Shown here: positions 46,760-59,469 of the stretch, piece after piece
Numbering within the stretch: the first letter of the stretch is position 1
How the letters are laid out: each line of letters starts with the position of its first letter
Source: Elmis aenea
Lineage: Eukaryota > Arthropoda > Insecta > Coleoptera > Elmidae
Direction: 5' to 3'
Length of the DNA: 64,000 nt
Assembly (NCBI GenBank): GCA_947652605.1
Contig: OX393581.1
Location: 26,158,788-26,222,787, forward strand
The notes under the pieces: generated by a model
The model's input: only the letters and a program-made list of their open reading frames with translations
Databases searched by the model: none
What the model was told of the DNA's origin: nothing
Translations under genes and position numbers: made by a program

Positions 46760-48143
46760 TGTAGTTTTTATAGTTCAAACGGACTGAGTTGGTGTACAAA
46801 ATATATCATTGCTTATTAACGTTTTTTTTGGTTTTGTATAAAAATTATTACTGACATCCCTCTCCCCAGTTAATCTGCAAAATCGAAGTTATGCAAATAT
46901 CGTTTTATCTCTGAATGCAAATTAAAATGATGCATCCATTTTTACTTGATTTCTATCTAACGTTTGTGAAATCGATCTCACGTTTTGTTGAAATAATTAT
47001 TAGCTACCGTACAAAAATTTCGTTTCATATTACAGAAAATTAACAGCACACCAGCCAGAAGCTGTCTTAATAAACAGAGAAAAAATATGAATTTAATTTC
47101 TCTCGTCTTATAATCATACCTGCTGCCGGGTTAAATGCAAATGTGAAATCCAATTCCTTCCTTATTTGTAATCGTTACATGATACGTATTATGTAGCCAG
47201 AGGTAATTGTAATTCAGCTCGGAGGGCACACAAGTTCAACTCAAAAATACACCAGTAGCTTGCCAAGTGGTCACCTATGGGCTTGTCAAAGTGTCTACAA
47301 CCACCTTGAGGTATGACGTGATATCCGCTGCAATCTGACTTTTACAGGCATCTAGTTTTTGTCTTAAGGCTTGTAATGCCTAATAAATCTTCATTATGAA
47401 GAAAGCTCGCGCAAGGCGTGTCAAGTTTGGGGCCCACACAGAAGTCAGCTAATTAAATGTTGGAATCATACCTGTGTTAATGTGTAATTTGATAACTAAG
47501 TCGCGGTTGCTTTGAAACTTTTTAACCAGGTACACCATTTAATAAACCGTTGCTTCCAAAGCGACACCCAGTATTAATTTCAAATCCCACGGACTACTTG
47601 ATGTATTACAGAACATAGATTAACTCCCGGAAAGCGACATATTTCTGTATGTTTTATACATTTATTTAACCCTCAAATATTTAATCGCTAAAACCAGGAA
47701 TAAAAAACATATTTAAACCCTCGAAGAATGAAATTCGTTAGGAGGTGAAACCATGTTTATTTCATACACGAAAATAATAGGAGTAAAAATTGTTATTTCC
47801 TGAAGCTTATATTTGTCGGATATTAAAAGTTTTCTGTCATATTATTGTGTCAAAAGAAATCTATACATAGACGGTACTTCAAAATTTAAAAATATGTTTT
47901 CCTTAAAACATAATTTTTTATTTTTCGGTTCTTGAAATTGTTGATGAACCTTTTACTTTACTTTCTACATTAGCTTATTAGGTACATCCCTCGTCGCAAA
48001 TTTTTATATTTTAATAATCATTTCATTTTGAGTAAGTTGTATTTAGTTTTAAAAATGTCCATGGTGTAACATGGATTTATTAATCTAGTTTAAAAATCAA
48101 GATTAAAACATTCTGTTTAGTAGTATCTCAGAGACATGATGTA
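46760..48143. other. Non-coding, includes a GC-richer single-copy block
   Basis: The part at about 47110-47460 is distinctly less AT-rich and shows no transposon features, ORF or internal repeats. By contrast with the surroundings it is a candidate conserved non-coding element. The rest is AT-rich. Confidence 0.35.
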
Positions 48144-48605
48144 CAGGGTAATTGATTGGGACCGTGCAATAGATATATATGAAGAATGAAAAAGAGTAAT
48201 GATCTGAAATAATTTTGGTTATTATCATAATGGCATCTGATCTGTTTATTGAATAATTTTTAAGATGGCGACACTTCCGGATATATAAATAGTTGACATC
48301 TATTTTCTTATTTCAAATACAATGGTCAATTTTTTATTGCATTTTTGGATTCAACACGTTATTTTAGAACGACTTTTAATAGCGTTCCCTATACAGAAAA
48401 GCAGTAGTTTTTTGGCGTTTTTTGAAAATTTTTTGATTGACATCGTGATGCTTAATATTATCTACCGCCGCACATTTTTGAAGCGAAAACGTTCAAATTG
48501 AGACTATGCATATATGCATAGAAGAAACCTTGAAGTTCATCCTGGAACGTTTACAATTGATGCATTACTTACAGGTTACACGGTGTCCAAAATTTATTTG
48601 AATAT
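48144..48605 (+). repeat. Dispersed repeat, copy 2 (partner 37677-38100)
   Basis: Begins CAGGGTAATTGATTGGGACCG directly after TA and follows copy 1 to ggtgtccaaaattta. It has a ~25-bp insertion containing cacttccggatatataaat near the left end and an extra ttacac before ggtgtcc. No ORF. Confidence 0.8.
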
Positions 48606-51600
48606 GCTTTGTATTCTATGACAATGTCGATTTTCTAAGAAACAGTTATTTTTTTAAATTTAAGGTTATTCCCAAATTTTCCCTAATTTTGTGCTACTAT
48701 AATAAATTGTATTGAGAATTGCTAATACTACATCACTACATTCAGTGTAAAAATGCGAGCACTAATAAAAATTAAAATTGATAAGGATTTTAAACAGATG
48801 ATACGTTTAATACTAAATCTAATTTGATGAGGATTTAGTCAATGAACAGTTGTTATGACAGCGGTTTATAATTTTCGATATTTATTGAAATTAAATTATA
48901 TCACTGTACTAAGCGTTTTCCTAGCACAGCGATTACCAAGAAAGTCTTGCTGCATAAAATGCTTTCTCATTTTTATTGATACGGGTGCAATTGTTTTGTG
49001 AGCATTTAGCAGAAAGAGACATCGTTTTTATCAATAACATTTCATTTATAAGCTTTACGTATTTGTTTCGCATTGCCAGGGTACAAAAAAAAAATAGAAC
49101 GTAATCTTATTTTGATGATATAAACTTTGTCATGGAGACCGGGCTTCTTCATGCACTCTATGGGTGTACGTAATTTGTTATTTTAAAGTACAAAAACTGT
49201 TTTTAAATAACAATAAAGTTTTTTCATAATTTAATGTTAGTTACGATATTTATAATAAATTCTGATATTTATGATGAAATTATCATAGGTTTACAAAGTT
49301 TATTATCAAATAAACGAAAATAAGAGTTTTTAGTTATCCCGGGATTTCCCGATGCAATAAGTATTTCCCGGTAAATATAAAATAGTTTAAAATGGACCGG
49401 TATTATGGGAACCCGGGATCCCGGGATATCGAGAGAGAAACCCTAATTGTGATATGTAATTTTGGTAACGGCATATTTAAAAAAGCCCGATTCGTACAAA
49501 TTTCTAATTGCAAACGGTAATCGAACTTGAATAAGCCGTTTTGATAAATTCGGATATTCTTCAACTCTTTCACACCAGACATTTTTACATTTGTCTGTAA
49601 GAAATTTGGTTGTTTTTTTTTTACTCGGAATGGATTTCGTACACTAAAATTGTCTCTGTTCTTTCAATTTTAAAAATACTCATTAAGATATTCTAATAAG
49701 CAGCAGATATGATTTTTAATATCATAACGGATTTTGATGTCGAACACTAACAACCATGCGGAACTTCTAATTTTTTTCGTGGAACCCACTGAGAAACGCT
49801 GCTGCATCTAGCTAGTAAGATAAGCGATATACCAGTAGTCGAACATGTTATTTGGCAAAGCCTGTATTGTTTTTATTAACACAAACAGCATAATAAGCAA
49901 ACAAACTATTAGAGCATAATTTATCGTCCATTCTCAATATTTAATTAATTAATTTTAATTCTTAGCAAACTCATTCAAAGGCGTTACCATATTTTGCAAG
50001 ACTTTTGACTCGACAATACGTAACATAATAATTTTAAATGAACAAAAGTCCACATTTCGAACGTGAATAGCTTTTTAATATGAAAACCGATCAGCAAGTT
50101 TAAAGCCAAAGCGTATTATAGTTATTAAAGATGCGCCCGCATGCATCGATTGTTTGGGCTAGCAACAAAAACTTGCGCAGCGCTGTCGACCAAAAGACTA
50201 ATTGTTTTCTATCTGTCACGTCAACAATGTGTATCCACAACAAACTACATCGTGATAAATTAATGACAAAACGCACCTATAAAAGGAAGTGAAATTATAT
50301 TCTTAGGAGCTGCGTCATCGTAGTGTTATATTTTTAATCAAAATGAGCCGAGTATTCGTTTTCTAGTGGTCGAATCTCGCCCTCGAATCTGTTATTTAAT
50401 CATTTCGGCTACTGTTGTGGATCGTATGAACGCTAGATTGATTTATGTGTTGGCATTCCAACTCATTAAGATCGTTGATTAACCTACATGTAAACTGCAA
50501 ATATTAAAAATAATTTACCTCTAGATCAATTACCGATTACTACAAATTATATTGTTCTTTAATAACTAGCACTTTTGTTGTTGCAGAGCTATATAGAATT
50601 ACGTTTTGAAAAATGTAATTAATAGCAGTATCACGCTATGCTGGCAATTTATTATTATAAATTTGCAAGGCCGTACATTTTTACTGCGCTAGCTTTGCCA
50701 AATTGATATTTAAAACGATCAAATGTTAACAAAAAATATGCAGCCCTCTGCAAACATTTTTTAATGCTAAATACCATACAAGTAAAAAGGATAGAGTTGA
50801 AAAGCAATACAAGACTTGATAAATTGCTTAATTGGAACACATTTTTCAGTTTCGGAGCTACCTAAGGATACTTAAGCTTATTTTAATCTGCTATGGAACA
50901 TAAACTATGGAATTCTAATGATATCGCAGACAAATGATACTGTAAGTTGACAGTTAATTGGTGGTTTATTGTTCCTTTTTTTATAGATTTCTTGATAAGT
51001 AAAAAACAATTGTTTTTGATTTTCTAAGTTATTTATTTAAATAGATACGGTGAGTGATATCTTAGAGATTAAATGACACGTTCAACTAATCCAAAGCCAA
51101 CTGACGGCCTACAGGAAAAATTGAAATTAGGACAGTAGCTCAAAAATTAAAAGTAATATAAAAAATCTAAAATGATGGTTATATCTAATATAAAAAGTAC
51201 CCCGCAGGAGTACAATTAAAACCAATCTAATGATTAAGACAAACATGTTATGAGAGAAAAAAGAAATTAAACATTTTCATATTTTTTGCTCCAACTTCTA
51301 TAAAACGAGGAATTTTGTACTTTTGAAAATAGATTATAGCTCCTCTCATAATAACTAATCTGATTTAAGCAAACCTGAATCTCTTACAATAAGCGAGATC
51401 CCCAAGCTGGAAATATTATCTGGTAAACCCTGTATATAAGTTGAATTTGTTGAATTTTTTTTTGTAACTGCGTTAATAACCAAATATATTTCTTGATAAT
51501 GCGATCTAATTCGGAATCGTTTCTATTTGTTTTTTAAATCCCATAAATACTGTATTGATCGTAAAGATCGTCAAATGGTAGCATACAAATGTTACTTATT

Positions 51601-51627
51601 AATTTATAAATATAAATAATTATTGGT
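48606..51627. other. Non-coding, with one decayed hAT-like remnant
   Basis: At 49335-49444 the tracts tatcccgggatttcccg and cccgggatcccgggatat precede gagaaacccta, typical of a decayed hAT element whose left end is lost. 50100-50430 is GC-richer and includes a TATA-like site (50278-50285). Near 51430 aaccctgtatata could be the orphan end of a CAGGG-type element. No supported gene. Confidence 0.35.
50278..50285 (+). promoter_or_regulatory. Possible TATA box
   Basis: TATAAAAG in cgcacctataaaaggaag, inside a locally GC-richer stretch, followed about 35 bp later by gcgtcatcgtag. There is no coding frame of note downstream. Weak support, as for any TATA-like match in AT-rich DNA. Confidence 0.18.
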
Positions 51628-52045
51628 AATGACAATGTAGAAACAGCTGCTAAACTTCAAGAAGCATGCATCAGAGTAACCGATTGGACTAAGAGGTGGA
51701 GAGTAAGAATCAACGAGAGTAAATCAGCGCATATTGACTTTACTTACAAGCAAAATGAACAATTCCCGATATCAATAAACAATGCCAAAATCCCTCATTG
51801 CGATACAAAAAAATACTTGGGAATTAATCTGGATATTCGTCTTCGATGGAAAGAACACATAAAGAAAAAAAGAAAAGAACTTGACCTTAAATACAAAAAA
51901 TTTACTTTCTGATTGGAAGAAAATCACAATTGTCTCTGCAAAATAAGATGCTACTATACAAACAAATCCTTAAGCCAGTCTGGACTTATGGGGTTCAGCT
52001 CTAGGAATGTGCAGCCAAAGCAGAGCATAGTGAACATGTGCTTAA
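51628..52045 (+). pseudogene. Jockey-type LINE reverse-transcriptase fragment
   Basis: The frame from 51628 gives NVETAAKLQEACIRVTDWTK, RWRVRINESKSAHIDFTYKQ and KKYLGINLDIRLRWKEHI, the segment after the FADD box of Jockey-clade elements. A frameshift near 51905 leads to LQNKMLLYKQILKPVWTYGV in another frame. The catalytic box itself and everything before it are missing. Its sequence differs enough from the neighbouring minus-strand fragment to be a separate insertion or subfamily. Confidence 0.85.
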
Positions 52046-52436
52046 CACGACAAACTTGTGTTTTATGTTAGAAACCAAGAAACACCAATGGGGACATTTT
52101 GGAAAAATACCTAGTCTTTAAAAATTTTAGAATAAAATTGTAGGTTAGTCTCTCTAGACTAGTAAAAACATTTCAATATAGAGAGAAAAACATTATTACA
52201 AATGAAAAAAATTACCACTATTACCGATCAATCGGCCGATTACAGATTAATTTTTTTTATTTTTTATAACATCCATGAATTATTGCAAGCTATCGAGGAG
52301 GACAATAAGCAATATTATTGATTCGAACTCACAAACACACAAAGTCATAGTAGAAGCCAGCCCACTTGCGTGCTTCCATAATTACCCTAAACACTTTTCA
52401 CTGATATTTATGTCCACATGGTTTATATGTTGCTAC

Positions 52437-53279
52437 TTAACTACGCCGAGGCAAGTCCAGTGGGTCGAACCGCTTGAGTCTTTTCGTTGGTGGCGCAGTT
52501 AGGAGATCCACAGCTAGTATGTTTGGGTGGCTTCTTAGACGTGACTGGTACTTGGTGCTGAAAGATGAGATTTCTTCTTTGACTGTCTTGATTTGTAAGT
52601 CGCGATGGATGACGTGGTTTGGTATGTACCATGGAGCATTACAGATATTGCGTAATATTTTAGATTGAAATTGTTGGATTCTCAGGATGTTAGTTTCGCT
52701 GGCAGATCCCCACAGCTGTAGACCGTAAGTCCATACAGGTTTAAGTATGGCTTTGTATAACAAGAGCTTATTTTCCATTGCTAGATGAGAATGCCGGCTC
52801 ATCAGCCAGTACATCTTTCGGTAGATGTGTCCAAGTTGGAGTCGTTTAAGCCAGATATGTTTGGCCCAAGTAAGTCTTTTGTCCAAGTGCATTCCTAGAT
52901 ACTTCACCTCATCCCTTTGTGGAAGCGGATTACCGTTTAGAGTTACGTTGGGGCATATCTGCTTCCTGAGGGTTAAGGTACAGACTTTGTATTATTGGCC
53001 TTGAAGCGCCATAGCTTAAGCCACTTCTATTTTATTAAGATGGTTCTGGAGGAAGTGAGGAGAGTAAGAAGTGTACAGCAGATATAGGGCTGGGCCAAGG
53101 ACGCTTCCTTGTGGAACACCAGATAAAATTGGAGCAAGACTTGTATAACTTTCACCATGCTTGACTAGAAAATGTCTGTTGGATAAATATGACTTGAGTA
53201 TTCTGCAATTAATCGGCCGATTATTGTTTTCCATATAATATTCATTAGATTTTATGATTATTGCACTCAGGATATGCAT
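52437..53279 (-). pseudogene. Jockey-type LINE reverse-transcriptase fragment with FADD deleted
   Basis: Read from 53279 downwards: RILKSYLSNRHFLVKHGES, then LSGVPQGSVLGPALYLLYTS (the conserved GVPQGSVLGP motif), then directly NHLNKIE and LWRFKANNTKSV. The stretch that should hold the FADD catalytic box between LYTS and NHLN is deleted. After frameshifts comes KYLGMHLDKRLTWAKHI, MENKLLLYKAILKPVWTYGL, APWYIPNHVIHRDLQI and LDLPRRS at the C-terminal end. The element is dead. The + frames at 52275-52668 are shadows. The tract atcggccgatta occurs near both sides (52232 and 53211), hinting that this fragment sits inside another repeat. Confidence 0.88.
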
Positions 53280-55030
53280 TTATTGCCGCTTAATTTTGGT
53301 TCGTTTGCTCGTAGTGTGTGAATTCATAAAACAATTAAACAAAACCTCTGAAAATTAAAATGCAAAAAATAGGTAGTTTAAAATGGAGAAACTCCCTTAT
53401 TCTCACATTATAATTTACGAGCACTGGAATTTGATTTTGTTTATTAAAAGTGTTTTTATTACTTAACTTTTGAATAAAATAAATAATTCAGGATGTTTTC
53501 CATAATTTCTATTAGTTTACAGACGATGGGCTTCTTTATTAAAATTATTATTAAAATTATTATTCTAATTTTTGTTTTTTGTATTAATAAATAATCACAT
53601 CAGCATCCAGATAATAAGATAACAGTTAAAAAATTAAAGTTTATATGGTAGTCAATCTATTAGCATTAAATTTAATGAGAACCGATTAATTGACCAAAAT
53701 ACCGACTACTGATTAGAGGAGGTGGCGAAGAACATAGTACGTATGTATAGATTTCATCAATATTGAACATCAGCCATGACTTATTGTGGGTGCAGAAGTG
53801 CTTAACAAGATGATGCTCAGGTCAAATCTTTACCGAATAGGCAGTGTTCCTCAAATACTAATTAGGTATAATTTAATTTCAAAAACACCATTGCATACAA
53901 GCGTTTTATAAAGATTGACAATCCAGTCGTATTGTAACTGATTGCACACGTATTTGACTTCAATCGTAGTGATGGAAAAGTTCCTCATGAAAGAACGAGT
54001 GAAAGTATATTAATTATCTTCTCCAATCGTAAACAAACTGTCGGTTTCTTAATTTATATAATACACTTTTGGTTAAGTCGGCTTTTCCACTTCGTATACA
54101 GTTCAAGTCATCTTTATAATTAAACCGAATTAATTTAGATTGTCCATGACAACGTTTTATAAAAATTTTTAACCTTTGAATAACTGAAAATTGTTTTTTT
54201 ATTCTTTCGCATTTTTTGTAAATCGCCAAGCTACGTTATCTCTAAGTATGTCATGAATATATTTTTATTACAACTTAATGAGAGTAACAATATGCAAGCA
54301 GATCTATCTTATTGGATGAATTGTTTAACATAATCTTCAAATAAATTTTTATAAAAAGTGGTACTTCAACTTCATTAACATTGAATTTAACACAAAGGCG
54401 AGCTTCCATGCAGCGACTAATTATAACTTAATGGTAACGTAATTAATGAACTGTCGGAGTTTTATTGCCAGTTATGCTATTAAGTGACAATAAATTGTGT
54501 GTTATAAATAAACGTAAAATGAAAACTAGAACGTATACAAAATTGGAACTGCAATTAACTTTTAGCATAGAACAACTTTTAAATAGCCAGTGAGTGAGAA
54601 AGTGTAGTGAGAAGTTCTAAGAAATTATCACTTCGTGATTACCATTTAATGTCGGATTATTATCCAACGAAAATAATAAAACAAATCTAAGTTTACTATC
54701 TAATTACAAAATAGTATAATATTTTTATAAGCAGTATTCTGAAGCCGTATTTATTTTAAATTAAGAAATAAAAGATACGTTAGTAGATTAGGAACTTCTT
54801 TAAATTACAAGATGATCTTTATTGTCTGTATTTAATACAACGTGACCGAGCAGAATTGGGATATCAAGGGATAGATCTTTAGAACGTTTTAAATTCGCAA
54901 TTAAAACTTACAAAAATACATTTTTAAAATTAAATTGTTTAATGATATGCTTTATTTCTAATCGTACAATTTTAAATACATTTAAAGAAAATATTAAGAA
55001 AAATGAAGTGAATCAATAAAAGCAAAATAC
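53280..55030. other. AT-rich non-coding sequence
   Basis: No supported ORF. At 53675-53710 accgattaattgacc and accgactactga recall the atcggccgatta tracts flanking the minus-strand Jockey fragment. The part nearest 55030 may be LTR sequence (see the 55228 repeat). Confidence 0.35.
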
Positions 55031-55227
55031 TGTGACATCCCCCCGCCTAGCAAATTTTATTTTTATTTTAATGTTTCTTCAATATTATTTTATTTACTTT
55101 TAAATGATTAGGATAAAACAAATACTGACACATTAGTCACTAAAAAATGTAACACTTTAAAAGGACCAATTTACCTGCAAGAGTAATTTACCACAAAGAG
55201 TGAACAAGTCAGTGTTTAAACTTTGTT

Positions 55228-55545
55228 TATCAACAAACGATTTGTTAATAAACTTGTACTTCAAACGTAGAACATAGTACTCGTACATACGTGTTTACAG
55301 AAAAAAAATAATGACAAGGATACAACTACAATAAATAAGGGATAACAACCAGGACCAAAATCTTGGGAAAGTTTCGTTTAGGTAGTTAAGAACCAACCAT
55401 CGAGAAATGTACAGCCAGTCGAAACATAAAGGAGTTGGTTGTTAAAATTGTTGTCTTTTTTTACTGTGTAGTTCTTGCTGTTGATCTGTGTTTTACGTAA
55501 AATATTATTAGAGGGCTCGATCACCTAATAAAGACGATCACGAGC
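55228..55545 (-). repeat. Dispersed repeat, copy 2; possible LTR-element 3' end
   Basis: Reverse-complement copy of 29731-30055. On the minus strand it runs on to a purine-rich run ggcggggggat at 55037-55047, immediately followed by TGTCACAG, which is how a polypurine tract and the start of a 3' LTR look. If so, the LTR would extend below 55037 towards about 54780, where aataaa occurs in minus orientation. There is no gag, pol or env coding sequence in the window, and the LTR's other end was not found. Confidence 0.5.
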
Positions 55546-58189
55546 CAAAATATTAAGAACTGGTTCGATGAATGCTCCCAACAATTTTTGTTAACATTTT
55601 CAAAGGTGTATAGTTATCCAAAGGAACTGTGTTGAAGGTTTTGTGATGTCATTTGTTAGTTTATTTAAAATAAAGAAACTCGTGAAACTTTTGAAGCTAT
55701 CTCGTATAAATATATCGCTATATTTAAATTGGTTTTGCTTCTCAATATGATTATCATTTAGTTTACAATTATTAAATTAATTTGTTCAAAACGTTGTATA
55801 ATATCACTATGATAAAAATTCGTAGGTATGTGTAGTGCTTAGACATTTTATTACGTATGATTTAAAATTGAATTTAAGTCCCATAAACGCCATTGTTATT
55901 TTACTAAATTATATACTTCTGAATAGCTATTAAACGTTTTCGGTATTAAAATAATTAAAAGGATAAACGTTTTATCGATTTGCATATTATAGGACTGATT
56001 TTATAACTGATCACTGTATACGTTTTACGATTTTTAAAACTACGTTTTTGATTTCCATTTAGATTTTTTTAGAAAAAAGATTAAGTAATATACTTGCTAA
56101 TAAAAACGATTCTAATTTAATAATACTTATTTCATTAATAATTTGTTTATTGTAGCAATAAAATCTTGATAGGAAGAGTTACACTGTAAAATTATACCAT
56201 TTTATGGTAGTGGCTGTGATCTATGTAGGTTGAGGTAAATTTCATAAAATTGTGTAAATTAATATACTTATTTATATCAGGACACAATTTACGTAAAATG
56301 TTTTGTTATCATCGTATATAACACATAATGCGTAGTGAACCTTCACTATTTAAAATTTTCTTTTATACATGTACCGTTTTGATCAACTGAAAAGAAGTAG
56401 GAGTATTATACAGATATTTACTAACAAAAAATGTCCACTTTTGTAATTACTTCAATTAAGAAATAAATATGATTACATTCAAAATTGTACCTTAATTCGT
56501 TACATGAATTTAATGATTTTAAAGTTCAAAATTCGTAGAATATTACTTCTAGCTTGCAAAGAATCACTGTACGTTAAAATTTTGGGATACAATTATTAAT
56601 TAAGACATTATTGGGCTTAAATCGACTATTTTGTATGATATTTACCTTTAAAACGAAATTTAAAAACTTTGTTTAATAGAACCCACGATCGTTATAATAC
56701 AACTTTAACAAAATCTTAAGAGTCGATGTTTTCTAAATTACTGTTTAGAGAAAGGATTTTAGAAATCGGTGAAAATCGAAAAAAATATATTTTATTGTTG
56801 TGAATAATAAGTCATTGTTTTATTAAAAATTTTTAAAATCACAAGGTAAATGGAATATTGTTATTATTTTTAACCAGGTTGTACAATGTTATATGCGGTG
56901 ATTCTGTAACTTCGGTTTTAGCTAAAACCAGTTTTATTTAATGTCACAAAGATGAAACCTATTAGTTGTTACGTTAAATCCTCACATATTTTCTCTAAAA
57001 AAAAAGGTACCTACATTTCTAACTTTGTGTAGACCTAATTTCTTCTTTCATCCTTAAAATGTATGCAGGGATTATCATGATTTTAAATCATAAAACATAT
57101 CATTAAAATTACTGTCATGGAAATTACGATGATAAAATTAATTCGTTTCTATAACAAGTTTATCAAGTGAATGAACACAGCACAATTTCATGATTTCAAA
57201 AAGGTAACAATAATAATAATATAGAAAATAATAACTCACAAATGTACCAGAGTTGTTTTGCGTCGAAGTATTTTATAACGACGAATTTATTACGCTTGGA
57301 TGGTTATTTTATGGTAAGACAAACACCATACTTAATTGATGTATATACTTACAGTTTAAGTTTACAGGCAAAATCCCCAGAACGCCAATAGATAACAACC
57401 AGAAACGACATATTTTAAGCTAAATGGACCTCTATACCCGAATTTGCCATAAAATCAATAAGCGTTAAAAGTTTGTCTTAATTAATTAAAAAATCGCTTT
57501 TGCAAAATTTTGGTGTTAGCTTAAGACTTTTAGCATTAAAACTGAATTTAAGAAGGTGCAAAATAACGCTGCTGGTAAACATTTTACAATCTATGTTTTA
57601 CGTTTTTTTTGTCATTCTAGTAAAAGTACTGTAAGTAAGCTAGAACACGAAGATGTGCAAAATATATGGTAGAAAATTACCCAAATGGCAGGTAGGTTCC
57701 ATGAAAATAAACGGTTTCAAATCAAGAAGTGAGAAGTTAGATGTGGATACTTTAAAATGGGTTGTGAAGTGCGGTCAAAGCGACCCTGCAGCAGTGATCG
57801 AGCAGCGTTACGTTGTTTGGATTTATTGCAAGTCAGAGTACTCCTATTATTCCACTAGTTGATTACGAACTCAGCAGGGGTACGGCCTGTCACTCTCGGA
57901 CCAAATTATATCTAATTATATCCATAATGTAGTTTCGATTTAGCCATGTAAACATTTAAAGCTTTTTTGAATGTCTGCCTTTAACACAAGTTGTAAGACA
58001 CAAAAATAAGTTTGTGTTAAGTTGGAATTATCCAGCTGAACTAATTTATTGGAAACGCCATTAAAATTAACCGCTCCACGAAGTTTATAAAATGAAGGTG
58101 TGCGATAAAAATTTGTGAATGTACTTTAACAATTTTTTTAGAACTTTACTTATTGACAACAAAATAAAGTATACAACTATGTACTTTAT
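55546..58189. other. AT-rich non-coding sequence
   Basis: No gene recognised. A 69-codon frame at 57653-57862 lies in a GC-richer patch but has no known motif. It passes through CAGgtaggt, so a short first exon is imaginable but unsupported. Confidence 0.35.
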
Positions 58190-58670
58190 TCCGAAAGAAT
58201 AGAGGAGTGGAAGATCATATATTTTCATTACGCCCAGTCAGAGTACCGAAAAAGCAATTAGAACAGCAAGAGATATCCACATCTGCCTTACTGATATGAA
58301 AAAGACGTTTGGCAGAATTGAGAAAGAAGGCATCGAAAAACAAACGAAAGAAGATCTGATGGAATGCATTATAAGTCGGTTCAAAAACACCAAATTTAAG
58401 AATGATAAACGAACATTCAAAAACTTTTATGAGTAAAATAGATGTGAGGAATCTATTATTAATCTGATACTAGATAACGTAGCCAAGAAATGCAAGCCGG
58501 TTATAAATAACGACCGTATAGGATAATGGAAAATGAAAGAAAGTAACGTCTTTGAGACTTGCTATGCAGACGACATGGTATTTGGGAAAACATAAGAAGA
58601 GCACAGCGAAATAAATAGGTAAATATACGTAATGAACAACTACAAATAGTAAAGATGACAATAAATAGTG
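58190..58670 (+). pseudogene. LINE reverse-transcriptase core remnant with YADD box
   Basis: The + frames give FRKNRGVEDHIFSLRPV (the F-R-x-x-RS-x-DHIF-LR motif at the start of LINE reverse transcriptases), then in another frame ICLTDMKKTFGRI (usually DLKKAFD), and CYADDMVFG with the catalytic YADD at 58564-58575. Most sequence between these blocks is degraded by stops and shifts, and the GLRQGC segment is not recognisable. It probably belongs to the same broad family as the tail at 41345-41790. The minus frames 58238-58661 are shadows. Confidence 0.8.
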
Positions 58671-58704
58671 AAAAACATGATAATAGCAGTAATAATATTA
58701 TAAG

Positions 58705-59196
58705 CAGGACATGAAACCGGTTTTTTAAACCGGTTTAGTTTAAAAAACCGGTTAACCGTTATTTTTGGTCAGAAAAAGTGATTTTTAACCGAAACCGAAA
58801 CCGTTGTTTTTAAAGGTAAAAAAACGGTAACCTTTAACCAAAATAATAAAAAACCGGTTTTTCAACATCTTTTTTAATGAAAATTACGATGAAAAATACA
58901 AAATCTGTAGTAAATGCGATTAGTTTACCAAAAGCCATTACTGAACTCTTGATTGTACATTTATTATAAAATTATAAATAAATAATATCTTTTCATACTT
59001 TGCATCCTGATCTAAATAATTTTAAAAACCGGTTAATTTAACCGATTTTTTAAACCGGTTTATAATTTAAATCGGTTTTTTACACTAAACCGGTTTTTTA
59101 CGAATAAACCGGTTTTTCAACAAAAACCGTTATAAAAATAAAGTTCTCGATTTCGGTTAACCGTTAACCAAAATTTTTTTTCGGTATCGAGCCCTG
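58705..59196. mobile_element. hAT-type element with CCGGTT arrays, 492 bp, exact 8-bp target duplication
   Basis: Identical 8 bp, attataag, flank the element (58697-58704 and 59197-59204). The ends are CAGGACATGAAACCGG and inverted TCGAGCCCTG, so the terminal repeat is short and imperfect. Both sides are filled with aaaccggttt and ttaaccgttaacc repeats, about ten copies in under 500 bp. The aaaccggttt motif also occurs in the hAT element at 17475-18654. No coding sequence. Confidence 0.87.
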
Positions 59197-59469
59197 ATTA
59201 TAAGTACTTATAACTAAGTTTACAGGTTTATAAATAAAATTATTTATATGTCACGGTTTAAGTCAAGGAAAACTAAAAAGACATAGTTAATAAGAGAATC
59301 GAAAGAACGAGTATACTATACAACGTCAATAAGTCGAGCTTCTTAGTAAATAAGGAAGTGTCAAAGAAAAAATCTGAAGTAGAACGGAAAGTAATAAACC
59401 CACCCTGACGTATAAAGTTAAATCTTTGGCGAGAAATGAGCGAAAAAGTTGGTACAGAATTGCGAATGG

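Noticed and set aside
57653..57862. 69-codon frame with a real ATG in a GC-richer patch
   Set aside because: No recognisable domain and no flanking gene structure. The CAGgtaggt inside could be a donor but nothing upstream or downstream supports an exon.
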